Of a stretch of 64,000 bases of DNA, positions 15,546 through 24,679 are shown piece by piece. The stretch is from Bacteroides sp. Marseille-P3684 (GTDB taxonomy: Bacteria; Bacteroidota; Bacteroidia; Bacteroidales; Bacteroidaceae): NCBI RefSeq assembly GCF_900291465.1, contig NZ_LT985808.1, positions 2,259,632 through 2,323,631 of the forward strand, given 5' to 3'. The notes beneath the pieces are model-generated. The model was given only the letters and a program-made list of their open reading frames with translations, was not told where the DNA came from and did no database searches. Every line of letters begins with the position of its first letter. The stretch's first letter is position 1. Position numbers and translations under genes: made by a program.

Positions 15546-17111
15546 ATGCTTACGGAAGAACAGGAAAAAGCCTTATTGGAAGAGGTTGATAAGCTCCGCC
15601 AGGATAAAGCGGCGCTTATCAGCAGGGTTGCTTCGCTGGAGCAGTCGCTGTACTGGCTCCGGAAAAAAGTCTTCGGACGGATGAGCGAAAAAAATCTTCC
15701 GCTTGATCCCAACCAGTTGTTTCTGTTCTCAAAAGAAGAAATGTCCTCCATGGAAATATCCCGGATGGAGGATGAAGTCCGCAAAAGCGATGAAGAAATC
15801 ACCAGAACCATAAAAGTCAAGGAGAAGCCGTCCCGCAAGCCCTTGGATACATCTTCTCTTCCGGTAGAAGTTGTTGATCTTTACCCCGAAGGAACAACTG
15901 ACGGGGAAGGCAGGCTTAAGGATGATTTCATTGAAATCGGAAAGGAAGAGAGTTCACGCCTGGAGCGTGTTCCGGCAAAAGTATATATCCTGAAGACCGT
16001 CCGTCACAAAGTGATAAGAAAATCCGATATGGAGAAATATCCCGAGGAAAGGCAGATTCTGATTCATCCTCTTCCTCTTATCCCGGTCAGCAAATGTATG
16101 GCAGGCGCCTCGGTCCTGACGGACATTATCATCGGCAAGTTCATGTATCATCTCCCGTTCTACCGTCTGATACAGCAGTATCGCGAATCAGGAATCATCA
16201 TAAGCGAATCTACCATGTGCGGATGGTATGAAATGGCGGTGGAGAAACTCAGGCTTCTGTACAACCTGCTCAAACAGAAGATACTCTCCAGTGAGTATAT
16301 ACAAGTGGACGAGAGTGTCATTCCTGTGCTGGACAATGAGAAACATAAGGCGAAAAAGGGGTATGAGTGGTGCGTACGCGACGGCATCACGGGGGACGTC
16401 ATGTTCCATTATGACCGTGGCAGCCGTTCGGGCATGGTAGCCCGTGAACTGCTGGGATGCTGCCGTGGCATTGTGCAATGTGACGGCTATGCAGCTTACG
16501 AACAGTTTGAGCAGATGAAAGGAATTACTCTGGCCGGCTGCTGGGCACATGTCAGAAGAAAATACGTGGATGCTCTGGAAGAGAACAGGACCCTGGCTAC
16601 ACAGGCGATTCACTACATCGGCAAGTTGTACAAGATAGAGTCTGATGCCAATGATGCAGGGCTCACTACTGAAGAGCGTAAGGAAAAACGTATCCATGAG
16701 TCCTATCCGCTGATACTTGAATTTGAAAAGTGGCTGCAGGATGCTTATCTTAGAGTACTTCCTAAAAGCCGTATGGGTAAAGCCATCGAATATACTTACA
16801 CGCTCCTTCCAAGACTTTCCAGATACGTAAACGACGGAAGAATCGAAATTGATGACAACCGCATAGAAAATGCCATAAGACCTTTGGCTTTGGGAAGAAA
16901 GAACTATCTGTTCTGCGGCAACGACGCATCCGCATACAGGGCTGCTATCGTGTACTCACTGATTGCCACCTGCAAATCAGCAGAAGTAGACCCTAGAATC
17001 TGGATGGAAGATGTCCTGAGCAAAATTCCATATTATGAGAGGGATGAGAAGAATATGGAAGAACTTCTACCACGTAATTGGGCAAAATCCAATCAAACTT
17101 GTTCCGAATAG
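15546..17111 (+). CDS. tnpC: IS66 DDE transposase TnpC
   Basis: The 521-residue transposase is intact. The N-terminal coiled coil (EEQEKALLEEVDKLRQDKA with leucine spacing) and the YWLRKKVFGRMSEK segment are typical of the family. The catalytic core follows with D in YIQVDESVIPVLDN, D in IVQCDGYAAYEQF, and E in DNRIENAIRPLALGRKNYLF. The GCWAHVRRKY segment is the IS66 insertion between the second D and E. It follows tnpB by 77 bases. A perfect 15-bp hairpin lies six bases after its stop. Confidence 0.9.
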   Translation: MLTEEQEKALLEEVDKLRQDKAALISRVASLEQSLYWLRKKVFGRMSEKNLPLDPNQLFLFSKEEMSSMEISRMEDEVRKSDEEITRTIKVKEKPSRKPLDTSSLPVEVVDLYPEGTTDGEGRLKDDFIEIGKEESSRLERVPAKVYILKTVRHKVIRKSDMEKYPEERQILIHPLPLIPVSKCMAGASVLTDIIIGKFMYHLPFYRLIQQYRESGIIISESTMCGWYEMAVEKLRLLYNLLKQKILSSEYIQVDESVIPVLDNEKHKAKKGYEWCVRDGITGDVMFHYDRGSRSGMVARELLGCCRGIVQCDGYAAYEQFEQMKGITLAGCWAHVRRKYVDALEENRTLATQAIHYIGKLYKIESDANDAGLTTEERKEKRIHESYPLILEFEKWLQDAYLRVLPKSRMGKAIEYTYTLLPRLSRYVNDGRIEIDDNRIENAIRPLALGRKNYLFCGNDASAYRAAIVYSLIATCKSAEVDPRIWMEDVLSKIPYYERDEKNMEELLPRNWAKSNQTCSE

Positions 17112-17116
17112 ATACT

Positions 17117-17160
17117 ATTAGTTCCGAATCGACTACGAATAGCACCGATTCGGAACTAAT
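17117..17160 (+). terminator. Hairpin at the end of the IS66 transposase gene
   Basis: The arms 17117-17131 and 17146-17160 are perfect 15-base complements around a 14-base loop. No T-run follows, so transcription termination is uncertain. It may instead shield the tnpC start from read-through RNA or stabilise the transcript. Confidence 0.45.
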
Positions 17161-17174
17161 TCACAAAATTTGCA

Positions 17175-17196
17175 ACGTGGTTTACCGAATGCTTAC
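17175..17196 (-). repeat. IS66 right terminal inverted repeat
   Basis: This is the perfect 22-bp reverse complement of 14666-14687 and ends GAATGCTTAC at the outer edge. Confidence 0.9.
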
Positions 17197-17504
17197 CCTG
17201 AAAGATGGGACTTATATTTAAATGAAAAAGCCATAATACTGCCGTAGATAAAGAGTGTATATGTATAATCAATCTTCTATACAAAATTCGTAATCAGATA
17301 AAAATATATCAGATTTTATATACTTTCGCTTTTTGAAGAGTAGATTTAAAGGAATTTTAAAAGAGGCGTATCATTACTCAATACAAAGCTTGATACGCCT
17401 TTTCTTTTAGAATGTTCAATTTTAATATTTTGCACACTATCACGTTCCATATAATGTTGGTTAATATCTGCTCTGTTATATCTGTTTATTATAAAAGTAT
17501 AATT
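17197..17504. other. Intergenic region between IS66 and the Druantia operon
   Basis: There is no gene. On the minus strand, an ATG at 17234 opens 12 codons (MAFSFKYKSHLS) that run into the IS66 edge. These could be the lost start of the SanA-like gene whose body lies at 14051-14665, but joining across the IS puts it out of frame, so bases would also have to be missing. The druantia-side terminator is at 17364-17400. Confidence 0.4.
17364..17400 (-). terminator. Terminator of the druH-druE-WYL operon
   Basis: The 10-base arms AGGCGTATCA (17364-17373) and its complement (17391-17400) enclose a 17-base loop. The minus-strand exit is CTTTTAAAA and the plus-strand exit is TTTTCTTTT, so it can act in both directions. 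It is 104 bases beyond the WYL stop codon. Confidence 0.7.
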
Positions 17505-18533
17505 TTATATGCAATCGCAATGCACAGAGCGATATTTGTTGAGACATTTCTCAATTTTAGTCTTAATGCTCATTCTGTATTTATCTGGAGCTAGGACTTC
17601 AACATCAGGTCCAAAAGCTAGAATTAATTGGTCAAGTTCTCGTGTTGGTATTACTTTGATAGTAACTATACACTTGTATTCATCAATAATTTTCTGTGAG
17701 GTATGCAGTGGCTTTGAAACAATATATTTAAATCGTTCTGAACTAAATTGCAAAATAATTGTTTCGGCCTCCTGTACTTCATAAGGCACCGATACCCCTA
17801 CAATATCATCAAAGTAAGAGTTGAAATCCACAAGGTCATTTTTACAGAATGGTACATCACTTCTACTTATCCGCTCAATTCGGTCAAGGGCTCGGTTGAC
17901 AATATAATCTTTCCCATCAATACGTCCGAATATGAACCATCTGTTATTATATTGTTTCATATAATATGGATGAAGCACATTCGTTGAACTAATGCCTGCG
18001 TGTGTTGTGTAGCTTACTTCGAGAGGCTGGTGATTGATTGTTGCGTCTATGAGAGTTGAAAGGTATTCAAGCCCTTTTAAACATGAGTTACACTGAAATG
18101 AAATAAGATTTTCTCTATCCGATTTTACTCCAAAACGAAGTTCTAGATTGGAGATAACATCTTCAAGCCAAGCATTACCAGTAACTCCACGATATTTACT
18201 AAGCATTTCAATTATCGAGCGTAAAGAGTTAACCTCGGTAACCGATAGACCATTCTGGTAGATTGAATAGTTTGGCTCAGAATATCTGTAGTAGCATTTC
18301 CTTCCTCCAAATGGTTTGGCATCAAGATAGATGTTATCGGGTAGCATCTTTCTTATGGCATTTAGGTCACCTCGTAACTGACGCAACTTGATGGTAGAGT
18401 CCGAACCTTCCAATTCATAAAGATGATTGTTGACTATTTCAAGGAGATCTTCGATAGTATATTTCTTATTCCAGTCACTGAAGCATCTGTCCAGCACTTG
18501 ATAACGATACTGAGCGTTTCTATTTTCTGACAT
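17505..18533 (-). CDS. WYL-domain transcriptional regulator
   Basis: This 342-residue protein has an N-terminal winged-helix-like part (YQVLDRCFSDWNKKYTIEDL, then LRQLRGDLNAIRKMLP), a WYL domain (IDATINHQPLEVSYT, NVLHPYYMKQYNNRWFIFGRIDG, IVNRALDRIERI) and a WCX-like C-terminal domain (VIPTRELDQLILAFGPDVEVLAPD). WYL proteins of this layout (BrxR, CapW) bind palindromes upstream of defence operons and are thought to sense nucleic-acid ligands. The start is two bases after the druE stop, so it is the last gene of the Druantia operon. It probably represses that operon from the palindrome at 27922-27942, which overlaps the -33 box. This is inference. Confidence 0.8.
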   Translation of the reverse strand: MSENRNAQYRYQVLDRCFSDWNKKYTIEDLLEIVNNHLYELEGSDSTIKLRQLRGDLNAIRKMLPDNIYLDAKPFGGRKCYYRYSEPNYSIYQNGLSVTEVNSLRSIIEMLSKYRGVTGNAWLEDVISNLELRFGVKSDRENLISFQCNSCLKGLEYLSTLIDATINHQPLEVSYTTHAGISSTNVLHPYYMKQYNNRWFIFGRIDGKDYIVNRALDRIERISRSDVPFCKNDLVDFNSYFDDIVGVSVPYEVQEAETIILQFSSERFKYIVSKPLHTSQKIIDEYKCIVTIKVIPTRELDQLILAFGPDVEVLAPDKYRMSIKTKIEKCLNKYRSVHCDCI

Positions 18534-18535
18534 TG

Positions 18536-21500
18536 TTAGAGTTGCTTATATGAGATGGTGTAAAGTATTCCGTTTCCTATCTGCTGTTTATTGAACAGTT
18601 CGAGATCTATATTCCAATCTTCTCTGAAATCGCGGTCGGTGCATTCAGCGTTATCTCTTCCAAATGGTGCCCATCCTTTTGCTATACCTGCATCTGGACG
18701 TATACAGACCTCTGCATTATCCGCTTTAACCGTCAGACACCGTTCATGCTCAACATAACCTGTATCTTGAATTTCCGGTTCTATTCCGGTCAGTTCAAAT
18801 ATAGCAGCCTTCAGGAAGTGATTTCTCTTCTTACCGTTGGCAAAATCTTTTATAGCATTTACTGCCACATCTGAGTCATTAATTGAGACGATATTTGTGA
18901 CGATAACCTTAATTGATACCAAGACTAAGTCTGCTTCATTCTTCAGACTGGAAATCATTTTTGCCAAAAGCATACAGCCTAAGGGCGTTTTTAGGTATCT
19001 ATCAGAATATTCAATAGAAACAGCCTTGCCTCGTAGGTTAGATATTATTCTATTCCAATTACCAGTTTCCGGAGCTTTCAGAGAATCAAAAAAACGACCC
19101 AACGAGCTGTGTTCTCTTATTCTATATTCGAACATAAAGGAAGAATCGTCCGATGAAAAGGCGCTCAACAGTTGCATTCTATTTATGTCGGCATAGGACA
19201 ATGAATTTGGCTGTGTGGTTATGAATACATCTCCACTTCCCCAATTCTTAGAATAGGATGTATCAATATTTTTCCCAAAGTATGTTTTGACGATTCCGTC
19301 ATTCATAATCACGACCATCAACGGAAATAATCCTGTCGGCAGTGTGTTTTCAAGACATTTAAAGTTGGTTTTAAATACCTCCGCAATTAAAGTTGCACTG
19401 TCAGCTGACGAGAGTGATTTTACATCTGGTACGCTTGGCAGTATAAAGGCAACGTCAACTCCTTCTAGAGATAGTTCTGTGAGAATTTTTTTAAATGGGA
19501 ATGTTTCCGCATCCCATTGAGAAATGTTGTCGTTGACAAATATTCTGATACCAGAGATGTCCTTGTTCCGTGTGAGCTGATAAAACTCGGTCGTGATGTC
19601 TGATGTCACAGCATGAGAATCAGGCATTAAATAAATAATTTCCTTTGGGGCAACACGGGCCTTGACTTCCTGTCTTAACCATTCTAGAGCCTTAGGCCGG
19701 TTAAGATAGTTCGTATACCATTGCGATCTGCGATCTATAAGGCACTTCGTGCAAGACCGTTCACAGTCGCATCTTTCAAGAGTTTCCAAAGCCATTTTTA
19801 GGACTTCATCTTTATATTCTCGGAAGAGCAATGAATAACCTGCACCACCGAGAGCAGTATCATATATGAAAATAGAATGATTTATGCCATCATAGCCGAA
19901 CTCAATTTCTCCATCGTTGACACCGAGCAGTTCCGTGAGTTTACGGCTAAGAATCACGCCGAGAGAATAGAGTGTCTCAGTGTCTTCTACCAGATTGTTG
20001 TCCTTGTCATAAAACTTGATCTCAACAAAGTCAGTCTGGTATCTTCCGACCAACAACACATGACGTCTTACTGCAGCACCGTCATTTTCGCCACCGGGAC
20101 AAGAGGTCGAAGCTAGAAGATGTTTATGGTGCGACAGCATCCGCTCTGTGGTGTCTGGTGATTTTTCTGATTTCATTCTACCGCAATAAGGACAGAAAGC
20201 ATATCCATACCCATTCGTTCCTTTATTATAAAAGAGAATCTCAGACCTTGGCGTTGAACAGCGGATAGACATTTTTGCAGAATTTGTCTTCAGAAGCCAG
20301 GCATCCATTTCAAGCAAAATAGGCTGAATGAAATTCATACTGCCGAGAGAGTCCATTTTTCGAGTCGGGGTCGAATCCCATGCTACGGAGAACGCAGCTG
20401 GTTCAACGACCTCTGTAAAACGCTGATCTGTCGATAGTGAGATGTCCTTTATGCCATGCATAGTTCCATGCCGACCGCACTTGGGACAATCCGTCTTGGC
20501 ACTTCCATAGATAATAGTTGTATAACCACAATGAGTGCAATTCTGTATGATATACCTTGAAGTGCTGTCATCGTATTTTGTCTTCAGACGAATACCATTG
20601 GTCTCATAGACCCATTCGTTTTTCACTACTGGATTACCGGGAGCATAAGAGGAGATGGCCTGACTTATATGCAATGTCGGTGAGTTACCGTCAACCTTTT
20701 CCTTACCGTCTAGCAGACACTCAACTAGTCCTAAGGGTAAACCTGCACTTGGCAGAAAAGAATTTTCAGCAAGATATGACAACATCGAGGTCTTTAAAAA
20801 ATTTTCCTCTTGTTTCTCTATAGCTTTGATAGCATTGGTCGTTCCTGATTCATTCTTTAGAGATTCAATCGCCTTTGCAAGAGCTCCTTTATGAGCATCA
20901 AAGACATTGTAAACAGCAACTATGTCTTTTTTGACTACTTGTGCGACATCCGCCAATGTTATCTGAGCGAGACTTGTTCCCTTAATTAATTTTGAATATG
21001 GTTCTTGAAGACGTTCAACCTTTCCGCTGATTACACTATCAATATAATTTAGAAACTTATCAAAGAAAGACATCCCTTCTGCCGTGACAAAAAAATCCCT
21101 AAGAGTTGCCGTAACCCTGATTCCCCCTTGATCTGCTACAAAGGATGCGAATACCATCGCATTAACATGACGTTGAATCAACTGACGGCTTTCCAATTTT
21201 AACAACGGAGTTTCTGTTACATGTGTAATCGGATAATCTGGATTGTTCCATGTATGAGTTCCAATAGGATTGGGAGCACAAACAGTTAAAGCCAAGGCTT
21301 TAGTTTCACTTCTTCGTCCTGCACGTCCCGTACGCTGAAGGTAATTTGACGATTTTGGCGGCACATTATTCATGACGACTTCTGTAATACCACCAATATC
21401 GACCCCCATCTCCATTGTTGTTGAGCAAGAAAGAATATTGATTTTCCCCTCATTAAACTCTCTTTCGTATCGGTCAAGATCTTCTGACGATTGCTGAGCT

Positions 21501-24500
21501 GAATGTTCAGCCGATATAAAAATCGGTTTTGAAGTAAATACTCTGGAGTTCATAACCCCGAACACACCAGCAGCCTTTTGTTCAGAGAAGTTCTTCTCAA
21601 TCCATTCCATGACATTCTTTTCTGTCTGATCCGCAGACTTGAATGGGAAAAGCGGATTTACAAACTCCGTCTTGATTTTGAATCTATCGAAATTTTCACG
21701 ACCGATGTAACCGTTCATTCTTGGGCTATAGCCACAGAACGGCGCATCTATAATAACATTGTCAACAGGACAGAGATAACCTTTTTCGATAAGTTGCAGC
21801 TTAACTTTATCCCCCATGAGATCAAGCATATATCCTTGATTTTCTACATCTGTTGCTTCAAGAACATTTTGTTTCAGAAAATCCCATGCGGCATCAAGTA
21901 TTGAGTTGATGTCAGCAATCTTTATTTGATTGATTTGAGAAATATCATCATAATCTAGAACTGCACACAGAAGAAGAACGAGTCTGTTCTGATTCTCATT
22001 AATACCTTTTGAACTTACATTGACTTTAAACCATTTCGATACAGGGTTCCCATTCTTCCTCAGTTCTGAATTTGAAGGATATATAGGAGAACAGTACTTA
22101 TTTTGTGTAAGGTAATCTTTATAAGCTCCAGAAAGCATATAATGACGACCTCCACGAATGACATAATCCATACAGATCTTGAGAAAATTCTGCCAGTCGG
22201 TGTCTGTACATCTTTTCTGAAGGAGTGCTGGGCATTTCGCATTTTTAAGTGCTGGATAGACAAGACGTACGAATCCCATCGTTTCCAATGAGTTCGCCCG
22301 TTTAGGAATCCATCCGAATTGGTCGACAAGAAGTGCTTTCAGATAGTCCGTTGCATTCTTGAAATTTTTTCTGCCACGTGCTTTATCAACATGTTCATAC
22401 AACTTCTTGAAATTTGAGTCATTTTCAAGAGACTGGCTTATTTGCCCCCATGACACCTCCTCGGGATTGGGGATTACTGGTGTGCCATTCTTTTTTTCTT
22501 CAAGTCGTTTAAATTTTTCAAAAAGTAAGGTCGGAAGATGTTCCCGAATACTCAGATATGCATTGTATTCTGCTTCCTCATCAGGGGTCAGACCACCAGG
22601 TTTCACATCATTCAAACGCATGTCGGCAAGTTTATGAAAAATGGAAGCTCGAATCCATGAACGTTCTACATCCTGATTAAGTTCCATCGCAGAACGTGCA
22701 GACCCTTGACGGCTATCGGTAAATGTTATATACTTTCGGCCTTCATATACAACGTCTGCGTCATTACTGTCAATGGGTTCAGCATTATCAAGAAGCAATG
22801 TTGCTAAAGTACGTCCAATTTGGGTAGCACTTATTCTGAGATAATCAAGGTTTTTAAACTCGCTGAGATTATTGCCACAATGAGGACAAAGAACGTGATT
22901 ATCTCCTGAGTGTCGAAGAGATTGATATATAACAGGAATACTTTCTTCACTTTTTAAAGAAGTAAAACACTTGTTGCTTCTATTGTCTTCAGGGACAAGT
23001 TCTATTTTACCATTCCGATGATTGAAGATGTGATATGTTCTATTCGCATTTTTCCTTAGACATGCTTTCTTCGGAATGGCGAAAAAGAAGCGAGAAAAGC
23101 CATCCGCCTCATTTTGCTCAACATCTTCTATATTTCCCATATCTTCCAAATCAATGAGATCTTCCTTTTGCTCATAGAAAAGACTCTTGTCAAGATCAAT
23201 TACATTGGTGTGCATCCTAAATCCCTTAGTTGTGCTTGTTTCACCCACTATAATGGGAGAGCCGCAAGACGAACATGTAGCAAGTTCCAGCATCTTTGAT
23301 TTACAAACTGGACAATTCATATTTTGATATGTTGTCAGACTTCCTATCGACAATCTATATCCCTTATGACGCTGACAATCGGGATTGGTGCAAACATACA
23401 CTCCACTTATCGATCTAACAAATAAATGAGCACGTGTTGGCAATAAAGCTCCAAGGCCGCCTCCTTTGTTTATACCTTTCACTTTTTCCCCGAGAGCATC
23501 TATTATTTCCAATGAGGTATCCACATTTTTCCCAATTCCTTTATCAAGCATACGACCGATTTCCTTTGCTTTCAATACCGGCGAAGAGTTAAGCTTTTTT
23601 CTCAACTTCTCAATATCAGAATAACTCAATTCGATACTAAACTTTTTGCTTATTTTGGACAATTGATCTTCTGCAATTCCCTTGTTTAGTTCTGGAATAA
23701 TGCGCTTGCCACTAATTATTTTTATATCTTCAAATGGTTTTCCAGTGAGTTGAGACACAAAAGTTTTTAGCTTTATCGTCGTTTTGGGGTCACTTTCATC
23801 CCCGATAGTCGCTGATGTTACAGCAAAATTCACTTGATCAATAGTTACGCCAAAAGCATCTAGTACACGACGGATTTGCAATGATAATTCAGCGGCTGAA
23901 GAGCCAGTATAAGTATGTGCTTCATCTAAAAGAATCCATTTGAGCTTCCCTTTGGATTTTTCCAAGATTTCACGGTCTTCTGCTCGTACCAACATATAGT
24001 TGAGCATAGTTGGATTAGTAAAGAGAATCTGAGGCGGAGTTTTCCTTATTTGAGGCCTTGTTACGAGCTGTGGATAATGAGATGCAGTATATCTGTCAGA
24101 CCGATTTCTTTTGTCGGTTTCTCCATTATATATCGCATAGGTAACCTTTTCGGGAAGAGCTTTGCACCAAGCATGAATACGTTTCTGTTGGCTTTTCATC
24201 AGTGCATTCAAAGGATAAAGGAATATGGCCTGAACACAATTTTTTTCATTGGTTTTAGCCAAATCTTGCAACACAGGTATCATAAAACACTCTGTTTTAC
24301 CTGATCCTGTTCCGGTAGTCACGACAATGGTTTGTGGTCGAGAAGAAAGCATAGTTCTCCAGCTTTCTGTTTGATGCTTATAAGGATGCCTGTCTAATGG
24401 AAATCTCAAATCCTTGTCAACTTCTTCGCTACTCAGTGCATTAACAAATGAAGGAGTTAACAATCTGAGTTTAGAAGAATGTTCCTCAAAACTGTCGGCA

Positions 24501-24679
24501 CTCTCCTCCCAAGGGAATATTGATTGGAATACAGGTTCTGCAAAAAGAGGCTCATCCTTAGTCAAAATTCTCTTGATATATTCTTGTTCTTGGGCTTGAC
24601 CCTTGAACCAAAGAGAGGCAAGAGAATCTATTAATAATTCCTTGGCCTTATTGTAGAATGAAAAATAATTCATATTCAT
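18536..24679 (-). CDS. druE: DruE: giant DEAD/DEAH helicase with DUF1998, Druantia type III
   Basis: The 2047-residue protein is a superfamily 2 helicase. Motif I TGTGSGKTE is at residues 122-130, followed by NPTMLNYMLVR, the DEAH box LLDEAHTY and motif III SATIGD. After a very long insert with zinc-type cysteine sets (CTNPDCQ...CPVCKSK, CPHCGNN) come motif V TTMEMGVDIGG and motif VI YLQRTGRAGRR. The DUF1998 region follows with IYDTALGGAGYS and the cysteine cluster CDCERSCTKCL. Size, architecture and a single large upstream partner gene match DruE, shared by all Druantia types. It overlaps druH by four bases (ATGA). Its activity on phage DNA is known only at system level. Other DUF1998 helicases (DISARM DrmA/B) were considered, but their partner genes are absent. 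Confidence 0.85.
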   Translation of the reverse strand: MNMNYFSFYNKAKELLIDSLASLWFKGQAQEQEYIKRILTKDEPLFAEPVFQSIFPWEESADSFEEHSSKLRLLTPSFVNALSSEEVDKDLRFPLDRHPYKHQTESWRTMLSSRPQTIVVTTGTGSGKTECFMIPVLQDLAKTNEKNCVQAIFLYPLNALMKSQQKRIHAWCKALPEKVTYAIYNGETDKRNRSDRYTASHYPQLVTRPQIRKTPPQILFTNPTMLNYMLVRAEDREILEKSKGKLKWILLDEAHTYTGSSAAELSLQIRRVLDAFGVTIDQVNFAVTSATIGDESDPKTTIKLKTFVSQLTGKPFEDIKIISGKRIIPELNKGIAEDQLSKISKKFSIELSYSDIEKLRKKLNSSPVLKAKEIGRMLDKGIGKNVDTSLEIIDALGEKVKGINKGGGLGALLPTRAHLFVRSISGVYVCTNPDCQRHKGYRLSIGSLTTYQNMNCPVCKSKMLELATCSSCGSPIIVGETSTTKGFRMHTNVIDLDKSLFYEQKEDLIDLEDMGNIEDVEQNEADGFSRFFFAIPKKACLRKNANRTYHIFNHRNGKIELVPEDNRSNKCFTSLKSEESIPVIYQSLRHSGDNHVLCPHCGNNLSEFKNLDYLRISATQIGRTLATLLLDNAEPIDSNDADVVYEGRKYITFTDSRQGSARSAMELNQDVERSWIRASIFHKLADMRLNDVKPGGLTPDEEAEYNAYLSIREHLPTLLFEKFKRLEEKKNGTPVIPNPEEVSWGQISQSLENDSNFKKLYEHVDKARGRKNFKNATDYLKALLVDQFGWIPKRANSLETMGFVRLVYPALKNAKCPALLQKRCTDTDWQNFLKICMDYVIRGGRHYMLSGAYKDYLTQNKYCSPIYPSNSELRKNGNPVSKWFKVNVSSKGINENQNRLVLLLCAVLDYDDISQINQIKIADINSILDAAWDFLKQNVLEATDVENQGYMLDLMGDKVKLQLIEKGYLCPVDNVIIDAPFCGYSPRMNGYIGRENFDRFKIKTEFVNPLFPFKSADQTEKNVMEWIEKNFSEQKAAGVFGVMNSRVFTSKPIFISAEHSAQQSSEDLDRYEREFNEGKINILSCSTTMEMGVDIGGITEVVMNNVPPKSSNYLQRTGRAGRRSETKALALTVCAPNPIGTHTWNNPDYPITHVTETPLLKLESRQLIQRHVNAMVFASFVADQGGIRVTATLRDFFVTAEGMSFFDKFLNYIDSVISGKVERLQEPYSKLIKGTSLAQITLADVAQVVKKDIVAVYNVFDAHKGALAKAIESLKNESGTTNAIKAIEKQEENFLKTSMLSYLAENSFLPSAGLPLGLVECLLDGKEKVDGNSPTLHISQAISSYAPGNPVVKNEWVYETNGIRLKTKYDDSTSRYIIQNCTHCGYTTIIYGSAKTDCPKCGRHGTMHGIKDISLSTDQRFTEVVEPAAFSVAWDSTPTRKMDSLGSMNFIQPILLEMDAWLLKTNSAKMSIRCSTPRSEILFYNKGTNGYGYAFCPYCGRMKSEKSPDTTERMLSHHKHLLASTSCPGGENDGAAVRRHVLLVGRYQTDFVEIKFYDKDNNLVEDTETLYSLGVILSRKLTELLGVNDGEIEFGYDGINHSIFIYDTALGGAGYSLLFREYKDEVLKMALETLERCDCERSCTKCLIDRRSQWYTNYLNRPKALEWLRQEVKARVAPKEIIYLMPDSHAVTSDITTEFYQLTRNKDISGIRIFVNDNISQWDAETFPFKKILTELSLEGVDVAFILPSVPDVKSLSSADSATLIAEVFKTNFKCLENTLPTGLFPLMVVIMNDGIVKTYFGKNIDTSYSKNWGSGDVFITTQPNSLSYADINRMQLLSAFSSDDSSFMFEYRIREHSSLGRFFDSLKAPETGNWNRIISNLRGKAVSIEYSDRYLKTPLGCMLLAKMISSLKNEADLVLVSIKVIVTNIVSINDSDVAVNAIKDFANGKKRNHFLKAAIFELTGIEPEIQDTGYVEHERCLTVKADNAEVCIRPDAGIAKGWAPFGRDNAECTDRDFREDWNIDLELFNKQQIGNGILYTISYKQL

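Larger units (their letters stand above)
14666..17196 (+). mobile_element. IS66-family insertion sequence, probably inactive
   Basis: The element is bounded by a perfect 22-bp inverted repeat that starts GTAAGC, as in other IS66 elements, and carries the three genes tnpA, tnpB and tnpC in the usual order. The eight flanking bases differ on the two sides (14658-14665 against 17197-17204), so there is no target duplication. Either adjacent DNA was deleted or two copies recombined after insertion. tnpB is frameshifted, so the copy is likely immobile without help from another copy. Confidence 0.9.
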